Of a DNA stretch of 45,006 bases, positions 1 through 10,698 are shown one piece after another. Location of the stretch: assembly GCA_003427395.1 (NCBI GenBank), contig BFEA01000220.1, positions 2,002,590 to 2,047,595 on the forward strand. The letters are read 5' to 3'. A program made the position numbers and the translations under genes. The stretch comes from Chara braunii (Eukaryota > Streptophyta > Charophyceae > Charales > Characeae). A model generated the notes under the pieces. That model had not been told where the DNA came from. It saw only the letters and a list, made by a program, of their open reading frames with translations, and did no database searches. How positions within the stretch are numbered: the first letter of the stretch is position 1; every line of letters starts with the position of its first letter.

Positions 1-39
1 GACCCCCGCCGAGGCCCCGAGGCCGGGGCTCGACAACCC

Positions 40-1725
40 CGGTAATAGGTCTACAATTTCGTATGTTGAACTTGTCCTCTTTTTTATATAAAAGGGACAA
101 TACCCCTTGGTCGACTAACTCCCCCATGTCCCCTGTACGCAATACCTCATGATAATACTCCATAAGGTCAGGGTTCATACAATCCTATATAGTTTCCCAA
201 AACTCCTTCGGTAGGTCATCCAACCCGGGGTTTTTTTCCTCATCCATTTGTAGGAGGACCGTCCATATCTCTTCCTTGGTCAGGGGACCCTAGAGCCACT
301 CCTTCTGTTCAAGGGAGAAAGATTTGTCAATAGGTTGAAGAAAGTCCTCAACCCTGTTTTCTGACGGGTCTCCTCATCAGCAGGAGGAATACGAGTTGCA
401 AAAAGATCCTTAAAAAAGTCTCGGACAATTTTAACACATCCTGCAGTTGTGACAATTGGGTGGGTATCGGACCCCCTCGGTCCATACAATGCTTCCACAA
501 CTGTGCGCTTGCCTCTAACCCGAGCAAGGCCGAAGAATTTTTTGTCCATTGAACCTTCAGTAGTGTAATGAGAGAATTTACCGCAGATTCGAGCACCCTG
601 CCATCGATATTGAGCTTGTTGGAGTAATTGGGTTTTTATTGCTTGAATGGTCTGTAAATAGTGATCCAAGTCTCGTGATGTTGGCTTCTGCTCCAGTTTT
701 TGGAGTTGATTTAGCAAGTTTATTTCGTGTCGGTTTCGCTGTTTGGCCAATTGTTTAGAGAACTTGTTGCATTTTTTTGCCAGAAAAAAAAAGTCATTGT
801 TGAACCATGTCAGAAAGGAGTTTACTTTAGAGTAGCGTTTTTTCCAGTATGCCCAAACCTGGGTCAAGTATTGCTGAGAGGATTTGAGATGGAGCAAAGA
901 GGTGTTTAGTTTGTAGAAGCTCAGACCTTGGTTCGACCGCTTGCAAAAAGTTAACGCCACTGTGCACATCTTATGATCCAACCCAGGGTAGGGGCTAGGC
1001 GGGCGAATGGCTGTTAGTGTTAGACTGCCCGCCATGTCCTCCAAGATGAGAATCAGGTCGATCCTGTACTTGGAGAGTCTGGTCGGGTCATTATTACAAA
1101 TACATGTGAAACTTCGCTTTGTTGGAAAGAAGCAGCGATAAGTGTCAAAGAGAGAAAGAGAGTTGCACAGTTGGTAGATCATGCCCTCATCTTCCTCCAC
1201 CTGTCGCATAGTGGACAGGAGAGTCTACCAATGATCTAACCAACAATTGGGTGATGCATTAAAATCTCCAGCGAGGATGATAGGGATGCCTTGTGGTATT
1301 TTGACTTGAATTCTTCGAAGGAATTCCTCGCGTTCCACCGTGGTATTCGGGGCATAGATGCAGAAGATGCACACAACTTCTAGTTCCAACGCCTCCAACA
1401 TTGAGACCCAACGACCCTCCTCCGTGTCCCTTTCTCATTGTAGCACCTCTAGTCGGGAGTTTGGGGGGATTCATATTGTTGTCCCTGCACTCGCCGGTCG
1501 TGGTGCATGTGCCCTATAAGGCTGGTGTGGCTAGACCACCTTGTGTACCCTGTTGTGGTCGGGGGAATCTATCAGGTGTGTTTCCTGGACGCAAACCACA
1601 TCTGACCAACTTTGTCCTTCCACCCCTATGAGAAGGTCTCGTATGGCTTGGGACTTGTCTGGGCAGAGTGTGGCCAGACCATTAACATTAATGAATATGA
1701 GATCCAAGTCCGCATTGTGGAGGGT
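40..1725 (-). mobile_element. Non-LTR (L1-type LINE) ORF2 remnant: AP endonuclease plus start of reverse transcriptase
   Basis: Read on the minus strand, this is the pol frame of a LINE. The APE-type endonuclease motifs come in the right order: INVNGL (about 1676-1696), VVCVQETH (about 1577-1600), IYAPN (1345-1359), GDFN (1258-1269), RIDLILI (about 1046-1066) and DHKM (about 970-981). A linker follows, then the RT fingers: LTKEEIW, KNPGLDDLPKEFW and LLYKKEDKFNIRNCRPIT (about 48-290). The endonuclease nicks target DNA and the RT copies the element RNA at the nick. The copy is dead: there is an in-frame TAG at 1225-1227, a frame change near 290, and further shifts between 1400 and 1560. Similarity stops after RPIT near base 40, where the sequence turns into a G+C-rich stretch unlike LINE RT. 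The palm with its YxDD motif is absent from the window. Family assignment is secure; the exact clade is not. Confidence 0.88.
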
Positions 1726-1808
1726 AGTGCGTCAGGCCTTGTTTTGGCAGTATAACGCCTCAACCCATTCCATTATGCTGGTGTCAACGTTGTTCCCCCT
1801 TTTCGGTC

Positions 1809-2258
1809 CTATAGGTATTGCCACGTATGATGATCCCATGCCACCCCTTCATTAATAACATTTTTTCGGACCATGGAGCACAAGGCAGTGATGATGTCCG
1901 TGTCCGGCCAGATGTGACTCGGCTTAATTTTGAGATGTTGCAGTTCTAATAATGCATTGTGTGATAACCAGGTCAGCTCTGCCTCCCTTTTTTCATCAAA
2001 TGGGATATATAGATCATTATCTGCAATTGTACAGGAGCCCGATCCAACTCTTATCATGGTTTTAGCCCCCCCCTCATAGTGCGTCGTGATAAATTCCTTT
2101 GCGTCCCTGAGCCTGGAACTGTGTTGACCTTCCGCATCCTGTTGCAACCTCCAGCCGTGTAGCATGAGGCCCTCCCTACAGAGAGAGTAGTCATTCTCTT
2201 CTACTGGGGAGAAGCCGATTTCCCACCTGCCAAGTTTTTTTCTTATTGGGATCGCCAA
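1809..2258 (-). pseudogene. LINE-associated open frame upstream of the endonuclease (149 codons)
   Basis: An uninterrupted frame ends about 100 bp upstream of the endonuclease start and runs the same way. The peptide is mixed acidic/basic and includes GLMLHGWRLQQDAEGQH and IADNDLYIPFDEKREAELTW. I recognise no domain. The position and shared strand suggest it is the C-terminal part of the LINE ORF1, or the N-terminal extension of a fused ORF. No zinc knuckle is visible. The region just upstream (2300-2500) is very G-rich on the plus strand, so minus-strand reading there gives low-complexity proline/serine-rich peptide. Confidence 0.5.
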
Positions 2259-2519
2259 GATCTTATCCCCTAAGGGGAGAGGTCATTGGTGATGTCCTTT
2301 TTCGATCAGGCGCCGCAGTCGAGGGCGACGGGGTAGATCCAGACCCGCCCCGTCCGGGTTCTTTGGCGGAGGGTCAGGGGGGGGAGGAAAGAGGGGCTCG
2401 GCCAGTGGTACGGGTGGGGGGTCTTGAAGGGGAGGGGCGGGGGAACGCTGTTTCTTTGCAAGGGCTGCTCCCTTTTCGGAAGGGGGGGGTACTGAAATTT
2501 ACTATGGACGATGTACCAA

Positions 2520-3064
2520 ACTTTGTGTCAGGTTTTCTGCCAACTGGTTGGCTGGGATAACCCATGCTCCAGAGCCTGTTGGAGGCTCGGGCTGCTGTCC
2601 AATAGTTCAAACAGATCAACATATGTTTGATCTCATAATTCAGCAGACAGGTGAATAAAGTGTGTATAGTGGCCCTTTAAGTGTTCATAGAACCACTCTG
2701 TAAGGACCTTCATCCTATCCTCTGTCTCCCCTTGTGTTTCTGGTGTGGGATCGGTAATGATTACTTTCGACAGTGGTGTGGTCGTCTCTTTTGCCAGGGG
2801 TTCTGGCCCTTCCACCTCCATTGGTTTTGAACCAAAAACCTATTGGAAGGGATCCTCTGCTTGCAGGGGCCTCAAGGTTTATTCTCTGTGAAGATGTTCC
2901 TCCAGGCCCTGAGCTGCATACATTGTTTCCAGCCCTACGCTCCCTGGCATTTGTTGCATCGCCTCCCCCCCCCCTTCCTTGGGGGTGGATTGGGTGTCCC
3001 TTTCCTCCGTCTGCCCTACCACCTTCTCCATCTCTTGTCCCTGTCTCACCAATTCTTTGGTCAT
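2520..3064 (-). pseudogene. Decayed ORF1-like frame of the same LINE
   Basis: One minus-strand frame can be followed from 3064 to about 2530 across in-frame stops near 2876, 2835 and 2630. Its N-terminal part (MTKELVRQGQEMEKVVGQTE) is charged and helix-prone. A Pro/Thr-rich linker follows, then FYEHLKGHYTHFIHL. After one stop comes YVDLFELLDSSPSLQQALEH, which still reads like protein. Location 5' of the endonuclease on the same strand fits LINE ORF1, the RNA-binding/trimerising protein. No recognised RRM or CCHC is visible. The assignment is by position rather than by a domain. Confidence 0.42.
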
Positions 3065-3091
3065 TCATAAAGCAAAAAATCATTATCAATT

Positions 3092-3121
3092 GGGGGGCGG
3101 GGGGCGGGGGGGGGGGGGGGT
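3092..3121 (+). repeat. G-homopolymer tract
   Basis: Thirty bases are almost pure G, interrupted by two C. The tract sits at the presumed 5' end of the LINE remnant and has G-quadruplex potential. Its length in the assembly is unlikely to be exact. Confidence 0.8.
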
Positions 3122-3769
3122 GTAGCATGAGCAATCAGTAACCAAAAACACACCGTGATAGGAAATATAATCACCAAACAATGAACATGCAGATCATGAA
3201 TAGAATAGAATGCTCGCACAAAAAAATGAACATTGTGTTGTTTTACAGTGGAGCAATGAGACTGATGGCGGTCTGGCATCTTCAACGACTATCAAAGCCC
3301 CAAAAAAACAAAACGCATTAGGTCAACAAAGCAGCCCCCTAGACCCTTAGTCAACAGTACATAAAGAAACAACCAGCACAAGGCACAACTTGAAGAGGAG
3401 GATATGAAAGTTCTGATCGAGGAAGAAAAGCAAATGCAAAGAGCAATCTGCACCGAGAATGCGGTCGTGGAGCCTGCTCAAACACAGGCATAGGCACGAA
3501 TGATCCACGTGGGGGCCACCACATGGGCAAGCGATGTCAGAGCCTCGTTTTAGGGTAAGACTCTAACTATACAACGAAACCACGAGTGACCCACAAGCGG
3601 TTATCACCTACCTGAAATTTGTTGTGGTTTGTTTGACCTGAATTTGGAGTGGGGGATTTGTTCTTCATTGTGAAAAAAAAACCTGCAATGATGAATGGAA
3701 GGTGAGTTGGTGATGTTCATTAGTCGAAATGCATCTACGCGAGGCAGTTTAGGGGAGGGACCTACACTA
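3122..3769. other. Stretch without recognisable feature
   Basis: Unique-looking sequence lies between the LINE remnant and the minisatellite. No coding frame, RNA gene or repeat structure could be supported on either strand. The last ~60 bp grade into the first minisatellite unit. Confidence 0.5.
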
Positions 3770-5640
3770 ATTTCACTACTTCACCTTTTTCACAACTTTC
3801 AGGATCATCTCAAAGGAGGGAGGAGACAATTTCATAACTTCACTACTTTCACCACCTCAGTTCGTTCATAACTTTCACTATCCTCCAAGCAGGGCGCCAT
3901 GGGAGAGGGGGGGGGGCAATTTCAAGCCTTCACGAATTTCACCAATTCAGTTTGTTCACAACTTTCACTATCGTCTAAGTAACAGGGGGAAGGGTGATTT
4001 CAAGCCTTCACGAATTTCACCACTTCAGTTCGTTCACAACTTTCACTATCGTCGAAGTAAAAAGGGGGGGTGGTTTCAAGTCTTTAATAATTTCACCATT
4101 TCACTTCGTTCACAACTTTCTCATTCTTTACAACTTTCATAATTGTCCCAAGGAGGGAGAGGGCAATTTCAAGACTTCACTAATTTCACTACTTCAGCCT
4201 CGCTCACAGCTTTCACTATCGTTCACGCAGGGGGGAGGCGATTTCATGCCTTTACTAAATTCACCACTTGAGTTCATTCACAACTTTCACTATCCTCCAA
4301 GGCGGGTGCCAAGGGGGGAAGGGAAGGGGCAATTTCAAGCCTTCATGAATTTTACTTATTCAGTTTGTTCACAACTTTCATTTAAGCCTTCACGAATTTC
4401 ACCACTTCAGTTCGTTCATAACTTTCACTATCGTCCAAGTAAGGGGAGGGGGTGTGATTTCAAAACTTCACTAATTTCACCACTTAAGTTCGTTCACAAC
4501 TTTTACTATCATTCACACAGCGGGGAGGCGATTTCATGCCTTCAGTAAATTCACCACTTCAGTTCATTCAGAACTTTCACCATCCTCAAAGCAGGCCGCA
4601 AGGAGGGGGGAGGGGCAATTTCAAGCCTTTACGAATTTCACCACTTCTGTTCATTCATAACTTTCACTATTGTCGATGTTAAAAAGGGGGGGGGGGGGGA
4701 ATTTCAGGCCTTCACTAATTTCACTACCCTAGTTCGTTCACAACTTTCACTATCGTCCACGCAAGGGGGGGGGGGGGAGTAATTTTAGGTCGTCACTCCT
4801 TTCACCACTTTAGTCTATTCACATCTTTCACCATTATGCAAACCAAGAGAAAGGAGGGGCAATTTCATGCCTTCACTCCTTTCACCACTTCAGTACGTTC
4901 ACATCTTTCACCATCATGCAAGCCAAAAGAAAAAAGGGGCAATTTCATGCCTTCACTAATTTCACCACTTCATTTCATTCATAATTTCTATTATCGTCCG
5001 CGAAAGGAGGGGGGGAGGGGAGCAGGGGAGAGGAGTTCAAACCCTCACGAAATTCATCACATCAGTTCATTCACAACTTATACTATTGTCTAAATAAAAA
5101 GGGGGGTTGATTTCAGGCCTTCACTAATTTCACAACTTCAGTTCGTTCACAGCTTTCACTATCATCCACACAGAGGAGGGGAGAAAATTTTATGCCTTCA
5201 CTAATTTCACCACTTCAGTTCGTTTACAACTTTCACTATCCCCCAGGCAAAGAAAAGGGGGGGGGGGGGGNGGGGCAGCTTCACTAATTTCACAACTTCA
5301 GTTAATTCACAACGTTCATTATCCCCCAAGTAGAGTGAGAAAGGGGGGAAGGGGCAATTTTATGCCTTTACAAATTTTACCACTTCAATTCATTCACTAT
5401 CATCAGAACAGGAAGGGGGGGGGGGGCGATTTCATGCCTCACCAATTTCACCATTTCGTTTTTTTCACAACTTTTAACATTGTCCAATGTGTCAAGTGAG
5501 CAAGGAGGAAACACCTAATTCCAAGCCTTCACTAATTTCACAACTTTTAAGATTGTCTAACGGGGAAGCGCTTATTTCAGACCTTCATTAATTTTACCAC
5601 TTTAGTTCGTTCACAACTTTTGCTTGACATTGCCTCTTCC
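3770..5640 (+). repeat. Minisatellite array, left arm (TTCA-rich strand on plus)
   Basis: About 24 degenerate units of roughly 75-80 bp. The core runs from CTTCACTAATTTCACCACTT through TTCAGTTCGTTCACAACTTTC to ACTATCGTCCAAG, followed by a G-run of variable length and GATTTCAAGC. Units differ mostly in the G-run, which ranges from about 4 to 18 G; one N lies in a run near 5271. It is the same family as the right arm in inverse orientation, but more diverged. A block around 4790-4960 has the sequence subtype of the right arm. Open frames across it are by-products of composition and not genes. Confidence 0.92.
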
Positions 5641-5654
5641 CTTCCCCCCCTTAC

Positions 5655-8600
5655 GCCCGTCTTGGAAGACTGAAGTAGTGAAAGTACTGAAGACCTGAAA
5701 TTGTCCCTTGTTTCCCTTGACTTCCTTTCTCTTCGCTTGGCCGATGGTGAAATATGTGAAAGTACTGAAGTGGTGAAAGGAGTAAAGGTTTAAAATTACC
5801 CCTCCCTTCCCTTGGCTTGCACAATGCTGAAAAATGTGAACGGACTGAAGTGGTGAAAGTAATGAAGGTTTGAAATTGTCTCATTTCCTTGACTTTCTTT
5901 CCCTTGGTTTGGACAATGGTGAAAAAAGTTAACGTACTGAAGCGCTGAAAGTAGTGAAGGCTTAAAATTCTCCCTCCTTTCTCCTGGCCTTGACGATGGT
6001 GAAAGATGTGAATATACTGAAGTGTTGAAAGGAGTGAAAGGTCTGAAAGTACACCTCATTTCCCTTGGCTTGCAAGATGGTGAAAGATGTGAACATACTA
6101 AAGTGTTGAAAGGACTGAAGGTCTGAAATTGTTCCTCCTTTCTCTTGGCTTGCACGATGGTAAAAGTCGTGAACGGACTGGGGTACTGAAAAACAGTGAA
6201 GGCCGAAAATTGCCCCCCCTTTTCCTTGGCTTGGACGATGGTGAAAGATATGAACAAACTGAAGTGGTGAAAGCACTGAAGGTCTGAAATTGTTTTTCAT
6301 TTTCCTTAGTTTCCTTTCCCTTGGCTTGGACGATGGTGAAAGATGTGAACATACTGAAGTGGTGAAAGGAGTGAAGGCTTGAAATTGCCCCTTCTTTCAC
6401 TTGGCTTGAACGATGGTGAAAGATGTGAACGGACTGAAGTAATGAAAGTAGTAAAGGTTGTCCCTCCTTTCCCTTGACTTGGACGATGGTGAAAGGTGTG
6501 AATTGTACTGAAGTGATGAAAGGAACGAAGGTTTGAAATTGTCTCTCATTTCCATTGAGTTGGACGATGGTGAAAGATGTGAACATATTGGAGTGGTGAA
6601 AAGAATGAAGGCATGAAATTGTATTTCCTTTCACTTCGCTTTGACGATTGCGAAAGATGTGAATGGACTGAAGTGGTGAAAGTAGTGATGGTCTGAAATT
6701 ATCCTCCTTTCCTTTTGTTTTTTTTCCTTGGCTTGGACGATGTTGGAAGATGTGAACGTACTGAAACAGCGAAAGGAGTGAAGGCCTAAAAATTGTCCCT
6801 CCTTCCCCTTGGCTTGGACGATGGTAAAAAATGTGAACGTATTGAAGTGGTGAAAGGAGTGAAGATCTGAAATTGTCTCTCCTTTCCCTTGGCTTGCACG
6901 ATGGTGAAAGATGTGAACGTACTGAAGTGGTGAAAGGAGAGAAGACATGAAATTATCCCTCCTTTCCCTTGCCTTGCACGATAGTGAAAGATGTGAACGA
7001 ACTGAAGTGGTAAAAGTAGTGAAGATCTGAAATCGCCTCCCCTTTCCCTTGGCTTGGACGATGGTGAAAAATATGAACAGATTGAAGTGGTGAAAGTAGT
7101 GAAGGTCTGAAATTGCCCCCCCTTTCCCTTGGCTTGGACGATGGTGAAAGATGGGAACGTAATGAAGTGATGAAAGGAGGGAAGGTCTGAAATTGCCTCT
7201 CTTTTCCCTTGGCTTGCACGATGGTGAAAGATGTGAACGTACTGAAGTAGTGAATGAAGTTAAGGCTTGAAATTGCCCCTCCTTTCGCTTGGCTTGCACG
7301 ATGGTGAAAGATATGAACGGACTGAAGTTATGAAAGTACTGAAGACCTCAAAATCGCCTCTCCTTTCCCTTGGCTTGGATGATGGTGAAAGATGTGAACG
7401 GACTGAAGTGGTGAAAGTAGCGAAGGTCTAAAATTGCCCCCGCTTTCCGTTGACTTCCTTTTCCTTGATTTCGATGATGGTAAAAGATGTAAACGTACTA
7501 AAGTGGCAAAAGGAGTGAAGGCACGAAATTGCCCCTCCTTTCCCTTCGTTTGGACGATGATAAAAGATGTGAACGGACTGAAGTGGTGAAAGTAGTGAAG
7601 GGTTGAAATTGCCCCTCATTTCCCTTGGTTTCTTTTCCCTTGGCTTGGACGATGGTAAAAGATATGAACGTACTGAAGTGGTGAAAGGAGTAAGGACCTC
7701 AAATTGCTCCTCCTTTCCCTTGGCTTGGACGATGGTGAAAGATGTGAACGTAATGAAGTGGTGAAAGAAGTGAAAACTTGAAATTACTCTTCCTTTCTCT
7801 TGGTTTGCACGATGGTGAAAAATGTGAACAGACTGAAGTGGTAAAAGTAGTGAAGGCCTGGAATTGCATCCCCTATCTCTTGGCTTGGACGATGGTGAAA
7901 GATATAAACGGACTGAAGTGGTGAAAGTAGTGAAGGTCTGAAATCGCCCCCCCTTTCCCTTGGCGTGGACGATGGTGAAAAATGTGAACGTACTGCAGTA
8001 GTGAAAGGAGTGAAGGCTTGAAATTTCCCCCTTTTTCCCTTGACTTGCACGATAGAGAAAGATGTGAACGTACTAAAGTGGTAAAAGGAGTGGTATGAAA
8101 TTGCCCCTTCTTTCTCTTGGCTTGCACGATGGTGAAAGATGTGAACGGACTGAAGTGGTGAAAGTAGTGAAGGTCTGAAATTGTCTCGCCTTTCCCTTGG
8201 TTTGGACGATGGTGAAAGACGGACTAAAGTGGTGAAAGTAGTGAAGATTTGAAATTGCCCCCTCTTTCCCTTGGCTTTGACGATGGCGAAAAATATAAAC
8301 GGACTGAAGTGATGAAAGTAGTGAAGATTTGAAATTGTCACCCCTTTTCCTTGGCTTGGACGATGGTGAAAGATGTGAACGGACTGAAGTGGTTAAAGTA
8401 AGAAAGCTTAAAATTGCCCCCTCTTTCCCTTGGCTTTGACGATAGTGAAAGATGTGAACGGACTGAAGTGGTGAAAGTACTGAAGGTATAAAATTGTCCC
8501 TCCTTTCCCTTGGCTTCCTTTCCCTTGGCTTGGACGATGGTGAAAGGTGTGAACGTACTGAGGTGGTGAAAAAAGTGAAGGTCTGAAATTGCCTCTCCTT

Positions 8601-8770
8601 TCGTTGACCTTCCTTTCCCTTGGCTTGGACGATGGTGAAAGATGTGAACGTACTGAAGTGGTGAAAGTAGTGAAGGTCTGAAATTGTTGCACCCTCCTTC
8701 CTCAGACTCCCGCTGTGTGGACGATAGTGAAAGTTATCAACGAACCGAAGTGTTGTAATTGTCCGTCTCT
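5655..8770 (-). repeat. Minisatellite array, right arm (80-bp period, inverted relative to left arm)
   Basis: About 38 units with a very regular 80-bp period; the word CCTTTCCCTT falls at 6881, 6961, 7041 and 7121. The plus-strand consensus runs from GGCTTGGACGATGGTGAAAG through ATGTGAACGTACTGAAGTGG and TGAAAGTAGTGAAGGTCTGA to AATTGCCCCTCCTTTCCCTT. Several units carry a ~12-15 bp duplication of the CTTTCCCTTGGCTT segment (near 5720, 6310, 7460, 7630, 8515, 8605). The reverse complement matches the left-arm unit. The array fades out in a degenerate half unit at about 8700-8770. Confidence 0.95.
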
Positions 8771-9059
8771 CCAGGTAACGTGGCTATAGAGCATCTAAGG
8801 AAAAGGTCGGTACTGTAAATCTTGAAACTTTTCAAAAATGTTAATAAAAGTACTCGTCTAAGCAATAGAATAAAGGACTGCGATGCGAGAACTCATATTG
8901 TCGTCAAAAAAAAAAAGTATCGTTAACCTTCTCTCGAGTGCCCTGGCAAAGGGGAGCTCAACGATTGGACAACCTCAGGCTTCCCCTAACCAAAGCATCT
9001 GTTATGTTCTTCTTTCTCCTTCTCTATGAAACAAGGGTGGTGTAACAAGGAGGTAAAAA
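8771..9059. other. Spacer between array and interrupted gene
   Basis: No coding or repeat signal was seen in this spacer. It separates the last degenerate array unit from the first readable codons of the decayed gene that follows. Confidence 0.5.
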
Positions 9060-9731
9060 TATCAAGGTTAAGGCCTACCGCAAGAGGGGGCTCGCGGATA
9101 GGCATGTGGTGTACCTAAAACATGTCAATAATTGAGTGTTTCATGATGACATCACATTCAAATCCACCAGCGATAACATCCAATGGATCGACAAGCATAT
9201 GAAAATCACGAAGGAAAGTGTTGAAGTGGCACAAGACTCCTTCCTTATACAACCAGTATCGAACATGATGTTCACCGTCTTAAGCATGTACGCCAATGAC
9301 AAACGCGTCATCGAGAAATTGAAGAGTCTGTGCTGCGAGAGATCCAAGGTCCGTATTTACACATTGATTCCACATCGGAACCTGAGCCAAAAAAAAAAGG
9401 AGTGCAGCTCATGAACGACTTCTATATGGCGGTATTCCATCATATCGTAGTATAAATTCAAGTTGTATTTGTCGATGATTTCGGTTTGTTGTACAAATCG
9501 TCCATTTTATCGACCTGTTACCTACGTATATCACGAAAACGGGTGATTATCACATGTTAGTATTGGACTTGCCTTATGGCTAACCCTACTCTCTCGATGA
9601 TGTAATACCACACAATTTAGTCGGGAAAAAACACATGATTCCCATTGCGCATAAGATGAGGCCCTGGTGAGAGCAGAGCGTACGGGTACTTGAGCACAAA
9701 ATACAACTGCCCCCTACACCCGCAGAAGCGG
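9060..9731 (+). pseudogene. Left half of a decayed unknown gene, interrupted by the LTR retrotransposon
   Basis: Protein-like sequence can be followed across stops and shifts. AYRKRGLADRHVVYLKHVNN is followed by a stop at about 9133. A 92-codon open piece then covers 9136-9414 (SDNIQWIDKHMKITKESVEV). Next come MNDFYMAVFHHIVV, a stop, VVFVDDFGLLYKS, a shift near 9490, FIDLLPTYITKTGDYHMLVL, DLPYG, a stop, and finally VLEHKIQLPPTPAEA. It ends exactly at the left LTR. Sequence beyond the right LTR (35970 on) joins it in frame after one copy of the duplicated GCGG is removed. I do not recognise the family. DLPYG faintly recalls the DPPY motif of adenine methylases, but this is not enough to name it. 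It may itself be an older transposon gene. Confidence 0.55.
9728..9731 (+). repeat. Target-site duplication, left copy (GCGG)
   Basis: GCGG directly abuts the TG of the left LTR. The same four bases directly follow the CA of the right LTR at 35970-35973. Four bases is short and could match by chance, but the in-frame continuity of the flanking pseudogene supports it. Confidence 0.6.
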
Positions 9732-10398
9732 TGTCGGGACAAAAACCCTGACAAGGGTATTTGCCGGTATTTTTGAATGTTGGACGTTGTCCGACTCTTG
9801 CGTTGAATTGAAGGACTTGATGAGACTGATGTTTGCCAAACGTTTATTCAGACCAGCGCTATGACTGAGAAAACCTAAACCTTTTAGAACCTTACGTCGG
9901 CAACGCAAGACGACATCGACGTCCGCACGGGATAGCGGAAGTCGGCACTGTCATCCGCGGATTTTTTTTTACGAGAACGCAGTATTGTGCAGTCATGGAA
10001 AGACTAAAATTAGACCTATTCTATCTCAAAATAATGTCGCGCGGCTGATTCAGGGCCTAAGTGGCTAAGGAGAGAGTTGCGTCGGGGTATGGAGCCACGA
10101 CGCAGGAGGCGTACGAAGTTTTTGTTTTCTCTAGGGCCGCGGGGTCTGATTTCGAGCCTTGGGGCCGATAGGCCAATGCCAAGACTTACCCGGTTCGATG
10201 GCCGACCCAGCCACGGCCACACGGCTAACCGGTATGGGTAGGTCACGGGCAGGTAAGCCGGCAGGCCACAGGCAGGGCAGCCCTGCTAAGCCACAGTCGG
10301 GGCAGGCCTGCTAGGCCATTTATGGGCGGAGCCTGCAAGTCTGCAGGCTGAGAGAATACCCAATATGAAGAGTTGCTCTTATTTAGCATGGAACAGGA

Positions 10399-10487
10399 GC
10401 TAGCCCAGTAGGTTAACGTAATAGACACTCACCCTCCTGATATAGGGATCGAATCTCACTCGTGGTACTGTCGGGCTAGCTCCTTTT
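10399..10487 (+). other. tRNA-like / Pol III-type cassette, first copy in 5' LTR
   Basis: TAGCCCAGTAGG at 10401-10412 fits the A-box consensus TRGCNNAGTNGG exactly. GATCGAATC at 10447-10455 fits the B-box core GWTCRANNC. Their starts are 46 bp apart, close to the spacing in a tRNA gene. GCTAGCCC (10399-10406) pairs perfectly with GGGCTAGC (10473-10480), closing an 82-nt unit like an acceptor stem. TTTT follows at 10484. D- and anticodon arms do not fold convincingly, so it is tRNA-like or SINE-head-like rather than a working tRNA. Confidence 0.45.
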
Positions 10488-10698
10488 GGAGCTGCCTGTT
10501 TCTTTTAGAGGCGCGGTCTACCTCGACCGCCCGATCTGGAAGATCGCGCGGTCCAGTTCGGCCACACGCAGATCAGCAAGGCCCCTGCACAAAGAGGACA
10601 CACATAAGTAAAAATAATAAAATTAAAAATAAATAAATAAACAAATCAAAGACAGCGCCACTTGGCGCGAGAAGATGTGCCTGAAGGCACATAGTAGT

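Noticed and set aside
3994-5093. Plus-strand frames in the left array as genes
   Set aside because: Same repeat-composition artefact; the frames break whenever the G-run changes length.
5651-8692. Long minus-strand frames (up to 222 codons) in the right array as repeat proteins
   Set aside because: All three registers are open because the unit lacks stops on that strand, and starts are scattered and unrelated. Composition explains them.
3770-8770. CRISPR array
   Set aside because: Units are contiguous and diverged with no unique spacers, no cas genes and a eukaryotic context.
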